A DNA stretch of 64,000 nt, from the NCBI GenBank assembly GCA_023101885.1, contig JALPQD010000143.1, forward strand, positions 124,001 through 188,000, read 5' to 3'. Below the pieces are notes generated by a model, which had not been told where the DNA came from, made no database searches, and saw only the letters and a list, made by a program, of their open reading frames with translations. Below are positions 1 to 12,268 of this stretch, piece after piece. This DNA comes from Typhlomys cinereus (taxonomy: Eukaryota; Chordata; Mammalia; Rodentia; Platacanthomyidae). Numbering within the stretch: the first letter of the stretch is position 1; each line of letters begins with the position of its first letter. Both the position numbers and the translations under genes were made by a program.

Positions 1-1080
1 ACAGGGGAGAGATAAAAAGATGCTTTGAATATGACCAGACCAGATTATGGATGCTTTGAGGCGGTTGCAAGCACCGGAAGCTTTCGTGTGGCCTATGCCC
101 CAAACATGGGAATTTCCACTGGAGGAAAGATTGCCCCCTGAACCCCAGTGCCCAGGGGTCGAGCACCCTCGTGGAGACCAATGAAATGGCCTGAAGCTCT
201 TAGCTTCCCTCTGATGGGAAAAAGGAGTTTGCCTCTGATATCCAGCAAAAGAAGGCCCAAAATGTCAGGTTGAGCATTTCATGAGAACCTTGGGTTTAAC
301 ATACAAATGGGAAGCCTCTTTGTTTCTAGATTAGGGAGCACAAAATTCCAGTGCTCAACTTCCATCCAAGGCTTTTGTCAATCTTTGATTTTACTAGAAT
401 GTTAATAATCAAAAAAATGACAAGTTCATCAGTCACTCACAAAGTACATACTGAAATTCCTTATATACTTAACAATGTTGCTTTTAGACATTCCCTCATT
501 TAATAAAACAAAATAGACAGTCTACATGGTTTTAAACAGGTTTTAAAATGTGATCATAGAAATTCACAGCTGCCAAAGAAATAAGGTCTTCAGTATGTAG
601 ATTAATTCTTAGTTTTTTGCCAAACAAAAACAATGACTATTCCAGGTAAGGTAATAGGTTTTCTTCACTAACTCTTGACTGTACCCACAGTAAAATTACT
701 AAGCTCATTTGGTTTATCCCATGTGCCTTTCCAGTTACAACGGTTTAATCCTTGTATAGATCTTAAAAGTTTAATCTATGTTTTGTCTCTGTTATAGGAA
801 CCTTAAAGTAACAGAGCCATATCCCAACACTTGTTAGATGAGGATGCCAGGCTGCTCTCCATTCTATGCCCCATTTCAGCAGGAAGCAGCCAGAACGATC
901 GTCAACCCTTATCCCCTGAGCAGTCTGGATACTCAAATAGGCTAGAGGTAAAGTAGGCAGGTTTAGAACACCATGCTGGGATGGGTCTCTCAAGGTCTTT
1001 GAAGGTCTTTAAAATTCCAAAAAGATATCTATCCCCCTCTACTAGATGACCTCATACTCAACTAAATTAAAGATCCAACT
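1..1080. other. Unassigned sequence at left edge, possibly ERV-derived
   Basis: The first 350 bases are more GC-rich than what follows and may be diverged ERV internal DNA, but I recognise no protein motif. 360-1080 is AT-rich with no clear feature. Short open frames here lack any recognisable product. Confidence 0.3.
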
Positions 1081-1546
1081 ATTAAAACAAAAAGGGAGAG
1101 TAAGCCCACACCAAGAGCTAGGGCTGGCATTATTTACCATCAACATTTTAAATTTTCAAAAAATCGATCTGGGTCTGATCTAACATCTAGAAAAAATTGT
1201 TCTTTTAATAACTATATCGCTTAAGTGTTTCCTCAGCACATCTCTCAACAGCACTTCATCTACAAGACCACGCTACAGACATCCATGCCACGGACCCCTG
1301 AGAGACGTGATTCAAGCTTGGAGGCTTCTGAGGCCTTGGTCTAATGACAGACCAGGCAGGGCTGTATTGCTTGTGTGAGCCACATACAACTTCCTCAAGC
1401 TACCTGCTGCTGATGCCAACTTGCCTGACTGAGAAGACCAACTGGGACAGGACAACAGCGAAAGCTCATTCTGGGACTTATGGGACATTGGACATATGTA
1501 TAGTTAATTGTAAAATACCGTCTTTATTAAAACAAAAAGGGAGATA
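1081..1546 (+). mobile_element. ERV internal sequence, 3' end
   Basis: This segment lies directly upstream of a 3' LTR and ends in a purine tract (aaacaaaaagggaga) suited to priming plus-strand synthesis. No long retroviral reading frame is recognisable. The same 19-base purine motif also occurs at 1081-1099, so the left part may be a rearranged or internally duplicated copy. The family is not determined; an ERVK-like rodent element is possible. Confidence 0.45.
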
Positions 1547-2106
1547 TGTTGGGCCCACCCATAGATAACGGTCTGGGAGGGAGTGAGCAGGGCATGGCTT
1601 AGCACATGGGGCCAAAGATGGCGCTGGGAGCTGGTGTCCTAGGCATAATCCTGATCACATTACAGAGAGTCCTAATTGGCTTATAGGAACCAACATAGAT
1701 ATATGTTTAGTCTGACCTATGCAGAGTATGTGCTATACTGACCATCAAGGTAATTGGCTGCTGGTTTCGCACGCTTGAATTCTTTGTGTATATAAACTGA
1801 TTTTGTTACCCCCAATAAATTAAGATTTTGCTTTGACAAACTCCCCATCTGTTGCTGAGTCTCTGGAGAGCTGAGGCGGAGGTGTGGGTGGTCAGGTTGT
1901 TACAGCCAGGAGCTGTGTGTTTGAGTGAGTGAATGAGTGAGTGATGGAGTGTCGCCTTGACAGACTCCCTGCTGTGTCCGGAGTCCCCTGGATTTGGGCA
2001 GGGGTAAAGGGCCTGCAGAATATTCGTCTTTCTCCGCCCCGACAGCCTGGAGCCGCCTAACGGCCTGGAGCCTTCACAGTGTGTGCCTGGGAGAATCGTC
2101 CCAGCA
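1547..2106 (+). mobile_element. Endogenous retrovirus 3' LTR (about 560 bp)
   Basis: It starts TGTTGGG after a polypurine tract and ends CCCAGCA, a near-perfect inverted terminal repeat with the TG..CA ends expected of LTRs. A TATA box (tatataaa) lies near 1789-1796 and AATAAA at 1814-1819, the normal order of LTR signals. No coding potential is seen. The matching 5' LTR and primer-binding site are outside the window or lost. Confidence 0.7.
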
Positions 2107-2444
2107 CTGTGCTGGCCCATATGCCAAATTCAAAAGTTAACATGGAACTATCTGGGATCCTACTACCTGCTTTTTCAATTTCTCCCTAATATCTGGTTGG
2201 TGAAACAACTTAATGATATTTGATCTTATGATTTAAGTCTGTAGCTATAATACACTTTAATTATGTGCATGCCATTTTTTCTTAACTTTATCTAATTTGT
2301 TTGAGTCTTATTCAGACTTGAAGTTCACGTAAGCTTCCTCTTTTGTATTTACTTTTTGATTTTTCATCTTGAACAACCCTTTTCTTGCATGTATAAGTTT
2401 ATATATCTCTCTATTGCTTGGTTGTTCTCCATTATCTTTCTTTT

Positions 2445-2800
2445 TTTAATTTTATTCTTTGAAGCTTTTATATGTAAATACAATGGATTTATATTTTCAT
2501 CTACTACTCACATCCACTCCACCCATCTCATTCTCCATTTCTTTCTGGCCTTTCCACCTCCTGTCTCCCCCTTCCCACTATATGCTTGCAAGTGTAATCC
2601 AGTGACCTCCATAGATTGTTGACAGGTCAAATCTCCTGCAGACCCAGGGCAGGCAGCCACAGTTGTTATGCAGTCTTGCATGTATAGACTATATTATGAC
2701 CTGAAGACAGCATTTCACGGCCCTTCTCTACATCTTCCAGTTCCCACTGCTCCCTCTTCCATGATGATCCTGAACTGGGATAGGAATATGTAATGTATAG
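2445..2800 (-). mobile_element. L1: L1 3' UTR fragment, antisense
   Basis: The sequence resembles the complement of rodent L1 3' UTR: a pyrimidine-rich block, then the segment around gaagacagcatttcac and a chain of pyrimidine-rich words to about 2765. The T-rich left end fits an antisense A-tail. Confidence 0.6.
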
Positions 2801-2809
2801 GAGGCAATG

Positions 2810-5800
2810 TAAATGTTCTGTTTAGGGTTCAACACTCAGTTGTTACTTATTCTCAGAAACTTGAGCACCTATGCTTTCACTTCCATTTATTCAGAAAAAG
2901 AAGTATCTCTGATTATCTGATTATGGCAGAGAGTAGTGTTTGCTTTCAAGTATAAACATAAATACTTAGAAAGGTGTTCATTCAGTGTTCTGTCAGTTTA
3001 GCCAAGCAACAATATTTGTGCATCCTTAAGGTCTGAGACCTCCTCAACTGTAAGTTTTTTATTGGACTTAGAGTACTAGGCATGAATTTCCTTGTGTGGA
3101 GCAGGTGCCAGATCCAATTAGTGAGCAGTTGGTTGACTTCATGTCAGTCATGTTATCATTACATCAGTAGACACATATTACCTAGGAGATCGGTGTTACA
3201 CTCTATAGGGATCACAAATAGATAAGACTCTTGATGCCTTTTCTCCTCCAGTAGTCCCTATAGCACCTTTCAGTACTATGAAATTAGCTCAACAAATGTA
3301 AATCAATCACTTTGTTAGAAATTTAATTATTGCTGTAGTATGCAAAATGAAAAGCAGGATAAAAGTATGGCACATCTAACTTTATTTATATCCATCTCCT
3401 TTTTCCTTGTATTTATTTGCTTTCCTGTCTAGGTAAGAATATCAAACCACAGAGATAAATCATGTACTCTGGAAATAACAAAACCTCCCAAGAAAAACCA
3501 TAACCCATATAAAGGTAATTAACCATGAGGGAAATGATAGTTGTACCTTGGAACATAAACCATAATGTCCTTAGAGTCATTCAGACCCCCACCAACAATA
3601 AGCACTTCTTTATGTCACCTTTTAGAACCAGAACTAAGAAAATGATCAAGCAGACTTATCTTGAGTTTCCTAAGACAGTTTTCTAGTTAGTATTCAAAAG
3701 TCTGACAAAATTAACAAAAGAACAATAATCTCAATAAAATATGTATTTGGTCCTTTAAGCCCCTATATACTTGGTGCCATTCAGTCCAACTCCAAAAGTC
3801 CCCATACTATTTGGAAGCCCTGATACTACTCAAACATTGAAAGTCCTTTCTGAAACTCAAAACAATCTCTTATGACCCCCCTGTAAAATCAGAAAACACG
3901 TCACATTTTACATTATGCAATGGCATTGAGCATACATTCCTCATTCCGAAATGGAGAAATCGGAGGGTATAGCAAGGAAATACTGGATTGCATCAAGAGT
4001 AAAATCCAAAAAGGTAAACACTGAGTGGCCTAATATATTGATGGATCCTTCTGCATGGTGCTGTCCTCCCTACATACTCTCCCATATGACCAAAGAACAG
4101 GTTTGGATGTATATAGGGGATTTCTATCTTTGTGGCTTGTGGTACTGATTAAATACATAATGGGGTTTGGGCTTGAAAACAGAAGCAAAATAACCAAGGT
4201 CATATGCAAGCTAAAAGTGCAGCAGAGCATCTAGGTGATGATCAGGGAAACTAAATATCACTGTTCAGGTGGATCCTACAAGAACTCTCAAAGATATCAG
4301 TAATGGTAGGGGCAGATCCACATCTCCATACTGCTACCAACAGTAACCTGTATTGTTCTTTCAGAGAACTTTACCCAGGAAAAGACAAATCTTTGATTTT
4401 CCACAGGAAAGGGCTCCAGAATGAGCCAGTATGAAGTAGAACTACAGCTTATTAAAAGGCATTTTTAGAGAAGGGATGGGACTTGGGACTAAGGAGTGAA
4501 AATTACAAATATTATGAATTACTATATTCATGTATGCAATATTAAAAGGATAAAAGAATGGGAAAAAAGCATTTTTAATATGGTCTTAAGCTCAGGGGTT
4601 AATGTAAAGACTGACACTCAGGAAGAAAGTCAGACATACCCAACAACTGAGTGTTGGATTCTCAAAGGAGAGTCATGTTTAAATAACCAAGTGATAACTG
4701 TATGAAGGATTTTAGAAACTTTTGGAATTTCATCATTTAATGAATTTCTGAAAGATTCTTCCCCCCATCTATTTCTAGTTCCTTTCTGACAATTGAGATT
4801 ATAGGTTGTTTCCTATAACAATCTGATAAGGTAAAACCAGGAACTTCTATGGTTGCACAAAATGTAAACTTCTGTACCTTTAAATTTAATTCAAATACTG
4901 AAAATACAATTTTTGCTTGATTCCTAAAAAAATCAGGGTTTACAGATGAGATGGGGGAAAGACCTTAAGGGAACATGGGTAATTGTTTTGGAATTCTTGA
5001 TTCTCAGCTGACAAGAGGCTTCTAGTAGACTCCAGGGTGATGGCCTCTTTTCTCTTCCCATGTCTCCTTAATTTTCTTTTTCCCTTTGTCCTGCCTCACT
5101 CAAGACTTTCAAAGCATCACTGTTGCTGAATCATCCTTTCTTCCTCTCTCTAAAAGGAGAGAGTTGCAGAGCCCCAATGTGCAACCACAGATCATAAAGG
5201 TAAATACTATGGCATATTAAGATGATACTGACTGAAGAACATGGGAGCAGTTATTATCAGTGGTGTAGCCTATGATGCCATAATATGACACCTTTCTGGC
5301 AAGTAGACATAAAACTTAATAGCAATTTTTACGCCTGCCATTAGTGATCTTATCCTGAAGTCACTGTTCACATCCTTTCAACATGACGTATTGTTACTAG
5401 TCACTTATGTTCTTAAGTCCACTGCCTCATATTGTTTTTGTATTTCTATAAAATTAGGAGATAAAAATTGTTCATGAAAATTGAATGTATTTAGAACATG
5501 GTCAGAAAAGGAGTAGAGGAAGTCTAAAATTATAAAGAACCTTGAGACAGATGCTAGAAGACATACAAATCTATTTATGAATAGTTTAGAGATTCTTTAC
5601 TTGGGTAAGGGCACCCGGGCCCCATGCTGTTACCACTGTCTATTACAGAGATAGTTTTCTATTCAAATCAAGGGAGGGGAAAAAGAAATCTTGCTAGGGC
5701 CTGTCAATTACCTGGCCAGGATTCTAGTCTCCAGGGATTTGGACCCAATTGGAGGTATGCCAAACAGATGAGAAAAGTCTGTGACTTTTTTTCCCAAGTG

Positions 5801-6410
5801 CAAGATGCGAACAAGTGCCATCATGTATGCATACATAACTCTGGCTTAAAGAACAAAACCTCTTTCTCTCTTTTCTATCTGTGCTTTTGCCTAAACTTAC
5901 AAAGTTTAATATTCAGAGTTTTTTCATCATTTAGGTGCTTGCCCATCCTTAAGGGCATGACTCTTCTCTGTTCCTTTTTTCCTAGCAGCTGCCCAGAATT
6001 CCCAGCTTGATATTTAGATGCCCTACCCACTCATTTTTAAACAAGCGTAAACATTTTCAACTATCTTCTACTTAGCAATTCATTATTTTGTGGAGAAAAT
6101 AAACTTAAACCCCTAAACCTGTATCACTAGGTCTATTTCTTTCATGGTACAGAATAGAAGCATAGAAACTGTTGTTCTTTTCTTTGGAGATTAACTTCAG
6201 CTATGGCTCCTTCATGTCTGTTAAACATACTAATTTTGTTACTGAAAAAAACTGGTGATGTCCGATAACCTTAGGGAGGGGTTACACCAGGTTTCAGCAT
6301 AAGATCATGATATAGTATGCTTTCTTTATCAATTTCATCAAAATAGAGGGACATAATATTTAATGACCAAATAGTATTCCAGATGACCAAACTGATATTT
6401 TAATCCTACC
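2810..6410. other. Unique AT-rich intergenic DNA
   Basis: I see no recognisable gene, RNA or young repeat here. Open frames such as 5624-6010 (128 codons) lack family motifs, start context or splice sites that I can support. Confidence 0.5.
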
Positions 6411-6412
6411 TG

Positions 6413-6414
<2 letters not shown>

Positions 6415-6494
<80 letters not shown>
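6415..6494. repeat. Compound (AC)n(AT)n microsatellite
   Basis: An uninterrupted AC run passes directly into an AT run. AT dinucleotide runs of this kind can extrude as cruciforms and are length-unstable. Confidence 0.95.
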
Positions 6495-6497
<3 letters not shown>

Positions 6498-6516
6498 CTT
6501 AAAGCTAATAATGAAA

Positions 6517-6755
6517 GGCCAGAGAGATAGCATGAATACCTGGAGACCAGAATTCCAGCAATGGAGCGTTTCTACATGAGAGAAAGAGAGAATAGACTCT
6601 GAAATTTGTATTCTGATCTATACATGTGTGCATTGGCATGAATGTTCATGAGTAACTATCTCATTCTCTCTCTTTCACTCTCTTTCCCACCCTGTTTCCC
6701 TCCCTCTATCTATCTCTATCTCTTTCTCTAATAAATATTTTTTAAAAAGAAAAGA
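6517..6755 (+). mobile_element. Diverged tRNA-headed SINE with CT-rich tail
   Basis: A degenerate head (ggccagagagatagc) is followed by a CT-rich stretch and an AATAAATATTTTTT-type tail. The arrangement resembles the shorter SINE at 17992-18128, suggesting an older relative. The head is damaged, so the assignment is moderate at best. Confidence 0.4.
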
Positions 6756-7497
6756 CTTACCCAAAACCTCCTTTATTCACCTTAATAATCTATCTTTTAC
6801 TATTTCATAATATAGTACTAAAACATACACATATTTTTGAGGCTATATAACCTTTGGCAAAATATGTCCTTTACATTTTCTGTCCATGGGGTAAAGTATG
6901 TATTGCTTTCTTTAAGTTAAACTAAACTATTTCTTTTAGGTCCTAATGGTCCCTCCATTCTAAACCTTGGAAAACAAATGTGTCCAAGTTAATGTTCTCC
7001 TCATACATTTAGATTTGTAAGCTTTAATTTTCTTTTCTTCTCAATGGATACCTTCTGAAGAGAAACTATTATTTAGAAAAAAAAATCCCCCTTAAAAGAG
7101 TTTTGAAACCTGATGACCGTATGAATTACTCCTGTTTCTGTTTTTTGAGTGTTGTCAATGTGAATGTCAGTTCTCTAACATTTTGATTTGCCAAGTAAAA
7201 GCTTTACTGACTCCTAGGAATAAAGACAGCTTTCAGGTGGGGAGTATTGGACTTTCCAGCTAATTCAAAAGAAGGCTAACAACATGTGAATAGTTGCTTG
7301 CAACAGCCTTTCAAATACATTTGAATTTTCATAATCACAAGAGCATCTATGTATTTATGAAAAACAGCAGCTCATTGTGAGCCATTTTTGAGCTCTTAGA
7401 CAAGGGACAGAGAAAAATATGGCTTGGATGGATCCTTGTAACAATTCCTAGTTGTGCTTATCATATCCTCTCTGGATCAATGCCTGTAGTTTTAAAA

Positions 7498-7713
7498 TCA
7501 AGACACACCCTTTATATAGTTTGAAAGCCAAATGTTACATAGAATTGGAAACCTTTTTCTTATTAAACTTCCATGTTTTGTGCTTATGGCTTTGGATGAA
7601 ACTTTTAAGATGCACCCTCTATATAATTTGAAAGCCAAATGTTACATAGAATTGAAACATTTTTCTTATTAAACTTTTATGTTGCATGCTTATGGCTATG
7701 GACAAAACTTTTA
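7498..7713. repeat. Tandem duplication, two ~107 bp units
   Basis: The block containing ttgaaagccaaatgttacat at 7521 recurs at 7628, with shared flanking words (cttattaaactt, tgcttatggct). The two units are about 90% alike and directly adjacent, so this is a local tandem duplication rather than a dispersed repeat. Confidence 0.85.
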
Positions 7714-8004
7714 TCTCCTTAATTCCTTGTTTGGTCAACCATTCTTGTCACTTAATTGATCTTAGCTATGGTGTATGAGACATATTTATGATTCGCCTCC
7801 TGCATCAACAGAATTTCTGTTTCTCGCCTTCCACAGGGATCACAGTCCTACTGCTTCAGGAATGCAGGAATTTTACATGTGTAAAAGACCAGAGCTTCAG
7901 CAGGATGTGGTAAGGCAAGTATGCAGTCACAGCAGGCACTCAGGACTTGTGAAATTGAAGCAGGAGGGCCATGAGAGGATCTCCCCCAGTTCCCTGTGTT
8001 TGAG

Positions 8005-8190
8005 TCTGCTTGAATTGCCATAAGAAGTTCTCATACACTCAGTGGCTCAAACAATAGAAATAGATTTCTTATAGTTCTGGTAGCCACAAGCTTGAGATCA
8101 GTGTATCAGCATGTTCCATTGTCAGCATGAATTTTCTTTCTCACTTGCAGATGAGAATTTTCTCACAATGTGCTCTCATGTGGGGGTTGT
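8005..8190. mobile_element. Ancient LTR-like fragment
   Basis: It contains the block around agatttcttatagttctgg followed by a weakly conserved region. Similar blocks recur at 26305-26465 and 36010-36385, marking an old dispersed family that resembles mammalian-wide ERVL/MaLR-type LTRs. The family name is not established. Confidence 0.35.
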
Positions 8191-8329
8191 TGCAAAGCTT
8201 GGTGGAGGGGAGAGAAAAAGAGCCAAAGAAGAGAAAGAAGAAAAAGAGGAGGAAGAGAGGAAGACAGGCTTCTGGCTCTCAGACTAGGATCCCGTCCTCA
8301 TGATCAGTTAAATCTGACCAGATCTTAAA

Positions 8330-8783
8330 GATTCCATTTCTTTTCTTCTTCTTCTTCTTCTTCTTCTTCTTCTTCTTCTTCTTCTTCTTCTTCTTCTTCT
8401 TCTTCTTCTCTTCTTCTTCTTCTTCTTCTCTTCTTCTTCTTCTTCTTCTTCTTCTTCTTCTTCTTCTTCTTCTTCTTCTTCTTCTTCTTCTTTCTTCTTC
8501 TTCATTAAATTGTGCGTGTGTGTATGTATGTGTGTGTCTGTAGAACCAGGGACGAATTTGGGAACCACCATGGACCACCTCCACCTCCTCCTTGTTTACT
8601 CTGCCCCTGGGATTCAAAGGCTCCGCCCTACCAGGACCAGAAACACAGGCCACCTTCCCCCTCCCCCCCCGCTTCCACCCTGTGTCTATACGTGGGGTCT
8701 AGGATCTGAACTCAGGATCTTCCACCTGAAAGGCAGAGGCTTAACCCCTGAGCCACATCTCCAGCCCCGAGATTCCATTTCTT
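8330..8783 (-). mobile_element. Dominant-family SINE, antisense, with target duplications and a TTC/GAA tail
   Basis: Target-site duplications gattccatttctt flank the insert at 8330-8342 and 8771-8783. The plus strand reads tail first: TTC repeats (8343-8503), a TG run, body, then the complement of the ggctggagatgtggctcagg head at the right. The body carries the relatively GC-rich subfamily version also seen at 16575 and 62415. Confidence 0.88.
8339..8503. repeat. (TTC)n/(GAA)n microsatellite, about 160 bp
   Basis: Near-pure TTC repeats with a few interruptions of the CTCTT type near 8407, 8428 and 8490. It sits where the A-rich tail of the antisense SINE should be, so it probably grew from that tail. 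It gives long low-complexity open frames of Arg, Glu or Lys that are not genes. Confidence 0.95.
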
Positions 8784-8949
8784 AAAAAACCTGAACAGTG
8801 GGAAGAACACATGAATTTGGGGTCAAAGAGAATAGAAACATTCATTTGATAGTGTTCTATCTGTATTTGATTTCACAAAATTTGTGTTTCTTCCTTCTCC
8901 TTTTCTTCATCCTTTTTTTTAAAAAAACCTGGTTTCAAATGACCATGTT

Positions 8950-9690
8950 ACAGTAGAGAAAATAGGCCTCCATCAAGGACTGCAAATAAGTAATGTGACA
9001 CCTGGTTAAGTTCACAGACTTTCGTTCCTGATCATTTACAACTAGGGGTATGATCTCAACAGAAGGGGAGGGCATATAGTCTGGCAGATAAAAAGTAACC
9101 ATTTTGCAAATGGGTGATTGACCCCTCCCTCACTGAGGTGTCCTACTTTTATTACATCTACCCTTGAATGTGCTCTTATAATAAGACTCCAGTTTAACAG
9201 CTTTCTGTCTCTGGCCAGGGGGTGACATAAGTGCCCAGCAGGATGGAGTGAAGGGCATTGCAGGAGCAGCAAAACTGCAAAAGAAAATCAACAAACCCCA
9301 ATCCAGAACTTCAGAGACTCTATATCAACCACCTAGAACGAGACCAGACTAATCTCTCCCCATCCTGAAGCTCAGGGACATTTGCGGAAGAGGGGGCAGT
9401 AAGAGTGCAAGAGCAAAAGGATGGGAGGAGCAATGATTTGCAAGATACTCCACACAAGTTAGGGCCGAAGCAATCATAATTGGATTTTGCATGCCCTGCG
9501 CAATGTCCAACACACTATTGACCTCACAAAGTCTAGCATCTGCTAAAGGCACCAAGATCCTTGGAGGCAAGGGATTGGCAGCCACAGCAGTGTTCCTATG
9601 CTTAAGGGGAACACGGGAAAGGGTTCAGGGAAATGCTACTGGGTCCTTGTACGTCATCGGAGTGGAGGGCCCAGAGGAGAGTCTACAAAT
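8950..9690 (+). mobile_element. L1: L1 3' UTR fragment, sense
   Basis: It aligns by eye with 46010-46730 (sense) and with the antisense copies at 17290-17979 and 32590-33170. Shared words include ggccagggggtgacat, aatctctccccatcct and acaagttagggccgaag. It breaks off before the G-rich segment and A-tail, so the true 3' end is lost. Confidence 0.85.
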
Positions 9691-10507
9691 GTATTTTAAA
9701 ATGCCTTGTTTTTATAACTTTCTTTTTTCTTTTACTATAAAAATTTCATGAAATTGTTTGCATATTGGAATGTAGTATTTGGGACCACCTGAATGTGTGA
9801 TCCTGGGCTATAGTCACTCATACTTGACTCCAGAATTCTGTTTGAGGTGATAACTGTGTTTTTGGGTTACCACATTGGATCTAACTTGCCTACAATGGTG
9901 AGGGTGGATTTTCTTTTCTTAACTGATTGATGTAAATGCTAAATTCCAGAAATCTATCATTGATATGCTCCTAAATAGAGTCATAAGTATCTGTAAGTCA
10001 CTTAGCATAGTTAATTTGACACATACAATTAACTACCACATAATTAAGAACCTCCCAAAAATCTTATCTCATTCCACCATCATGTGTAAAGTCTAGAGTC
10101 TAAATTATCACAGATAAAAAAATAAATATAGCTGAAATTCAAGGTATGATTCAACCAGTGACAAAATTCCTTTTCATCTTTGACGCTGTCAACTCTGACA
10201 CATTAAGTTCTGTTTCAGTGAAAGTCATTCCTGATTGTCAACCTAAGAAGATTTGGAATAACCTAGAAAATAAGTCTCTGAGAATATATGGAAGAAAATC
10301 TCTAGACTGGATTAATTATGATGGGAGGAGTTATCTTAATCGTTGGCAATTACCTCCCAGATGCTGACATCTAAGCTAAACAAAAAAGAAAGCAAACTGA
10401 AAGACAGCATTCACTTCTCTCTGCCTCTTGTCTTCAAATGTCAGGTGACCAGTTGCTTCACACTTCTGTTGCATAGTGCTCTACACAAATATACCCTTCT
10501 TTCCTTA

Positions 10508-10893
10508 ATCTTATGTGTCAACTTGACTACACCTAGGATTAACTAATAGATTAAATATCAAACCATCAGGAGAGATTGTCTGGATAAATATATTTTCGAC
10601 ACAAACACCAATACTCCAATCTGAATGGAATGGCCCAGTAGCAGTTCAGATAAAAGGAATCACAAGACAGAAATGTGCTGGGACTCTCTTTCCCTGTATT
10701 GGCAAAATCGTCTTCTCTCCATGATGATAGACATGACCTAAACCACCTCTAGACTGGGCCACCTGCCATGCCCTCTCTGCCCTAAAGGACTGTATCTCCC
10801 CTCTGAAACTGTAAACCACATAAATCTCCTTTACTCTCTTTAAGTTGTTTGAGTCTGAGTGCTGTCTCATGGCAGCAGAAAGAGTAACTATGA
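10508..10893 (+). mobile_element. URR1-like hAT MITE, diverged
   Basis: It starts tgtgtcaacttgac and ends with the cagcagaaagagtaactatgaca-type terminus, with ctgtaaaccacataaatctcc and ttaagttg near the 3' end. This is the architecture of rodent URR1 non-autonomous DNA transposons. It is older than the copies at 25090 and 39300. Confidence 0.6.
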
Positions 10894-11621
10894 CAGTTAT
10901 TTCTGTCAGATATTTTGTCAAGGCAACAAGAAAAGTAAATAGAGTTTCCAGTGCTGAATCTGACATAATATACACATTCTCAACACTGTAACTAGAAACT
11001 GGGAGGAAGAAAGGATTAATGGTTCCCAATGGAGTCATCAAAAAAAGTAATTCCATTACATTTATAGGATTGAAAACAATCCTCTTTGGTCTTATACTCT
11101 GATCTCTGCACCCACTGATCTGGCACTGTTACTTTCATGGCTCTCTTTGGTATTCTCACCCCCATGTTTCTGCCTGGCAATCCCACCATTGAGGCTCAGG
11201 ATATACTCATCCACAAGGTTCTGCAGAATCATCTTGTTAGCAAGGCTTCAGACAAAACATCATGAGACCTGAAATGAATGAACATTTTGCCTGGTATTAT
11301 CAAACTATAATCTCCAGTGCTTTCATGACTACTCTTAGGGACATTTTTATTTTTAGAAAACAGTGTACAATTATAGCAGAATAGCTTCGGTATTTAAATA
11401 TGATGAAACTAAGAGATCTGATAGTTTTATTTTGTTTTGTCCTTTCTCAGTCCTGAACAGTTCAAATTGAGTGTTTCTTCGATTAATTTCATATCAAAGT
11501 GCCCTTGGTACTTAAGACTATGATTTCTCATTTATTTGCAGAATGGATATACAATTAACCATTCTGCTTAGAAATTAAGAATTTTTTTCTTACTGGAAGA
11601 GTCAGCTTTTTTATTTAATTA

Positions 11622-11884
11622 AGTGTGTGTATGTGTGTGTCTCTGTGTGTGTCAGAGAGCATGTATGTCCCTATGGAGGGCCAAGGGTGACTTTGGGAAT
11701 CATACTGGATGACTTCTATCTTCTTTTTACTTTGCCCTGGGATTTCCCAGCCTCTGTCTAACAGGGCCAGAAGTACAGGTCTTCACCGTTTCAGCCTGGC
11801 ATTTTTATGTGGGACCTGTGATCCAAACTCAGGATCTTTTGCTTTTGAGGCAGAATCTAACCTTTTGAGTCATCTCTCCAGTCT
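11622..11884 (-). mobile_element. Dominant-family SINE, antisense
   Basis: TG-rich tail at left, body with the ggagggccaagggtgactttggga block, and the complement of the tRNA-like head (gagtcatctctccag) at right. It lies about 100 bp from an oppositely oriented copy, together forming an inverted pair. Confidence 0.85.
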
Positions 11885-11984
11885 AAGATTAGAGTTTCAA
11901 CACGCGAACATTTAAATGACAAACATTTAATACTTTATACCAGAAAGTTTAAGTTGCAAACATGTTTTAAAATCTTGGTGCTAG

Positions 11985-12218
11985 AGCTGGAGAGATGGCT
12001 CAGGGGTTAAGATTCTGCCTCACAAGCAGAAGTTCCTAAGTTTGGATTCCAGGTCCCATGAAAAAACACCAGGCAGAAATGATGGGGGCCTGCATTTCAG
12101 GCCCTTGTTGATGCCTTGGAAATCCCAGAGCGAAGCAAAAAGGAGGTAGAAGCAATCCAGGATGATTTCTGAAATCACCTGTGGTCCTACACAAGGACAC
12201 ACAGTGTCATCTGATACA

Positions 12219-12268
<50 letters not shown>

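Noticed and set aside
1547..2106. LTR as host promoter driving a nearby gene
   Set aside because: TATA and polyadenylation signals are present, but no exon or open frame follows in the next 2 kb to support it.
6415..6494. CRISPR-like or clustered repeat arrays (this and other microsatellites)
   Set aside because: They are simple dinucleotide or trinucleotide runs without spacers, in a mammalian genome.
8279..8653. Open frames with long Arg, Glu and Lys runs
   Set aside because: They are translations of the GAA repeat inside a SINE.
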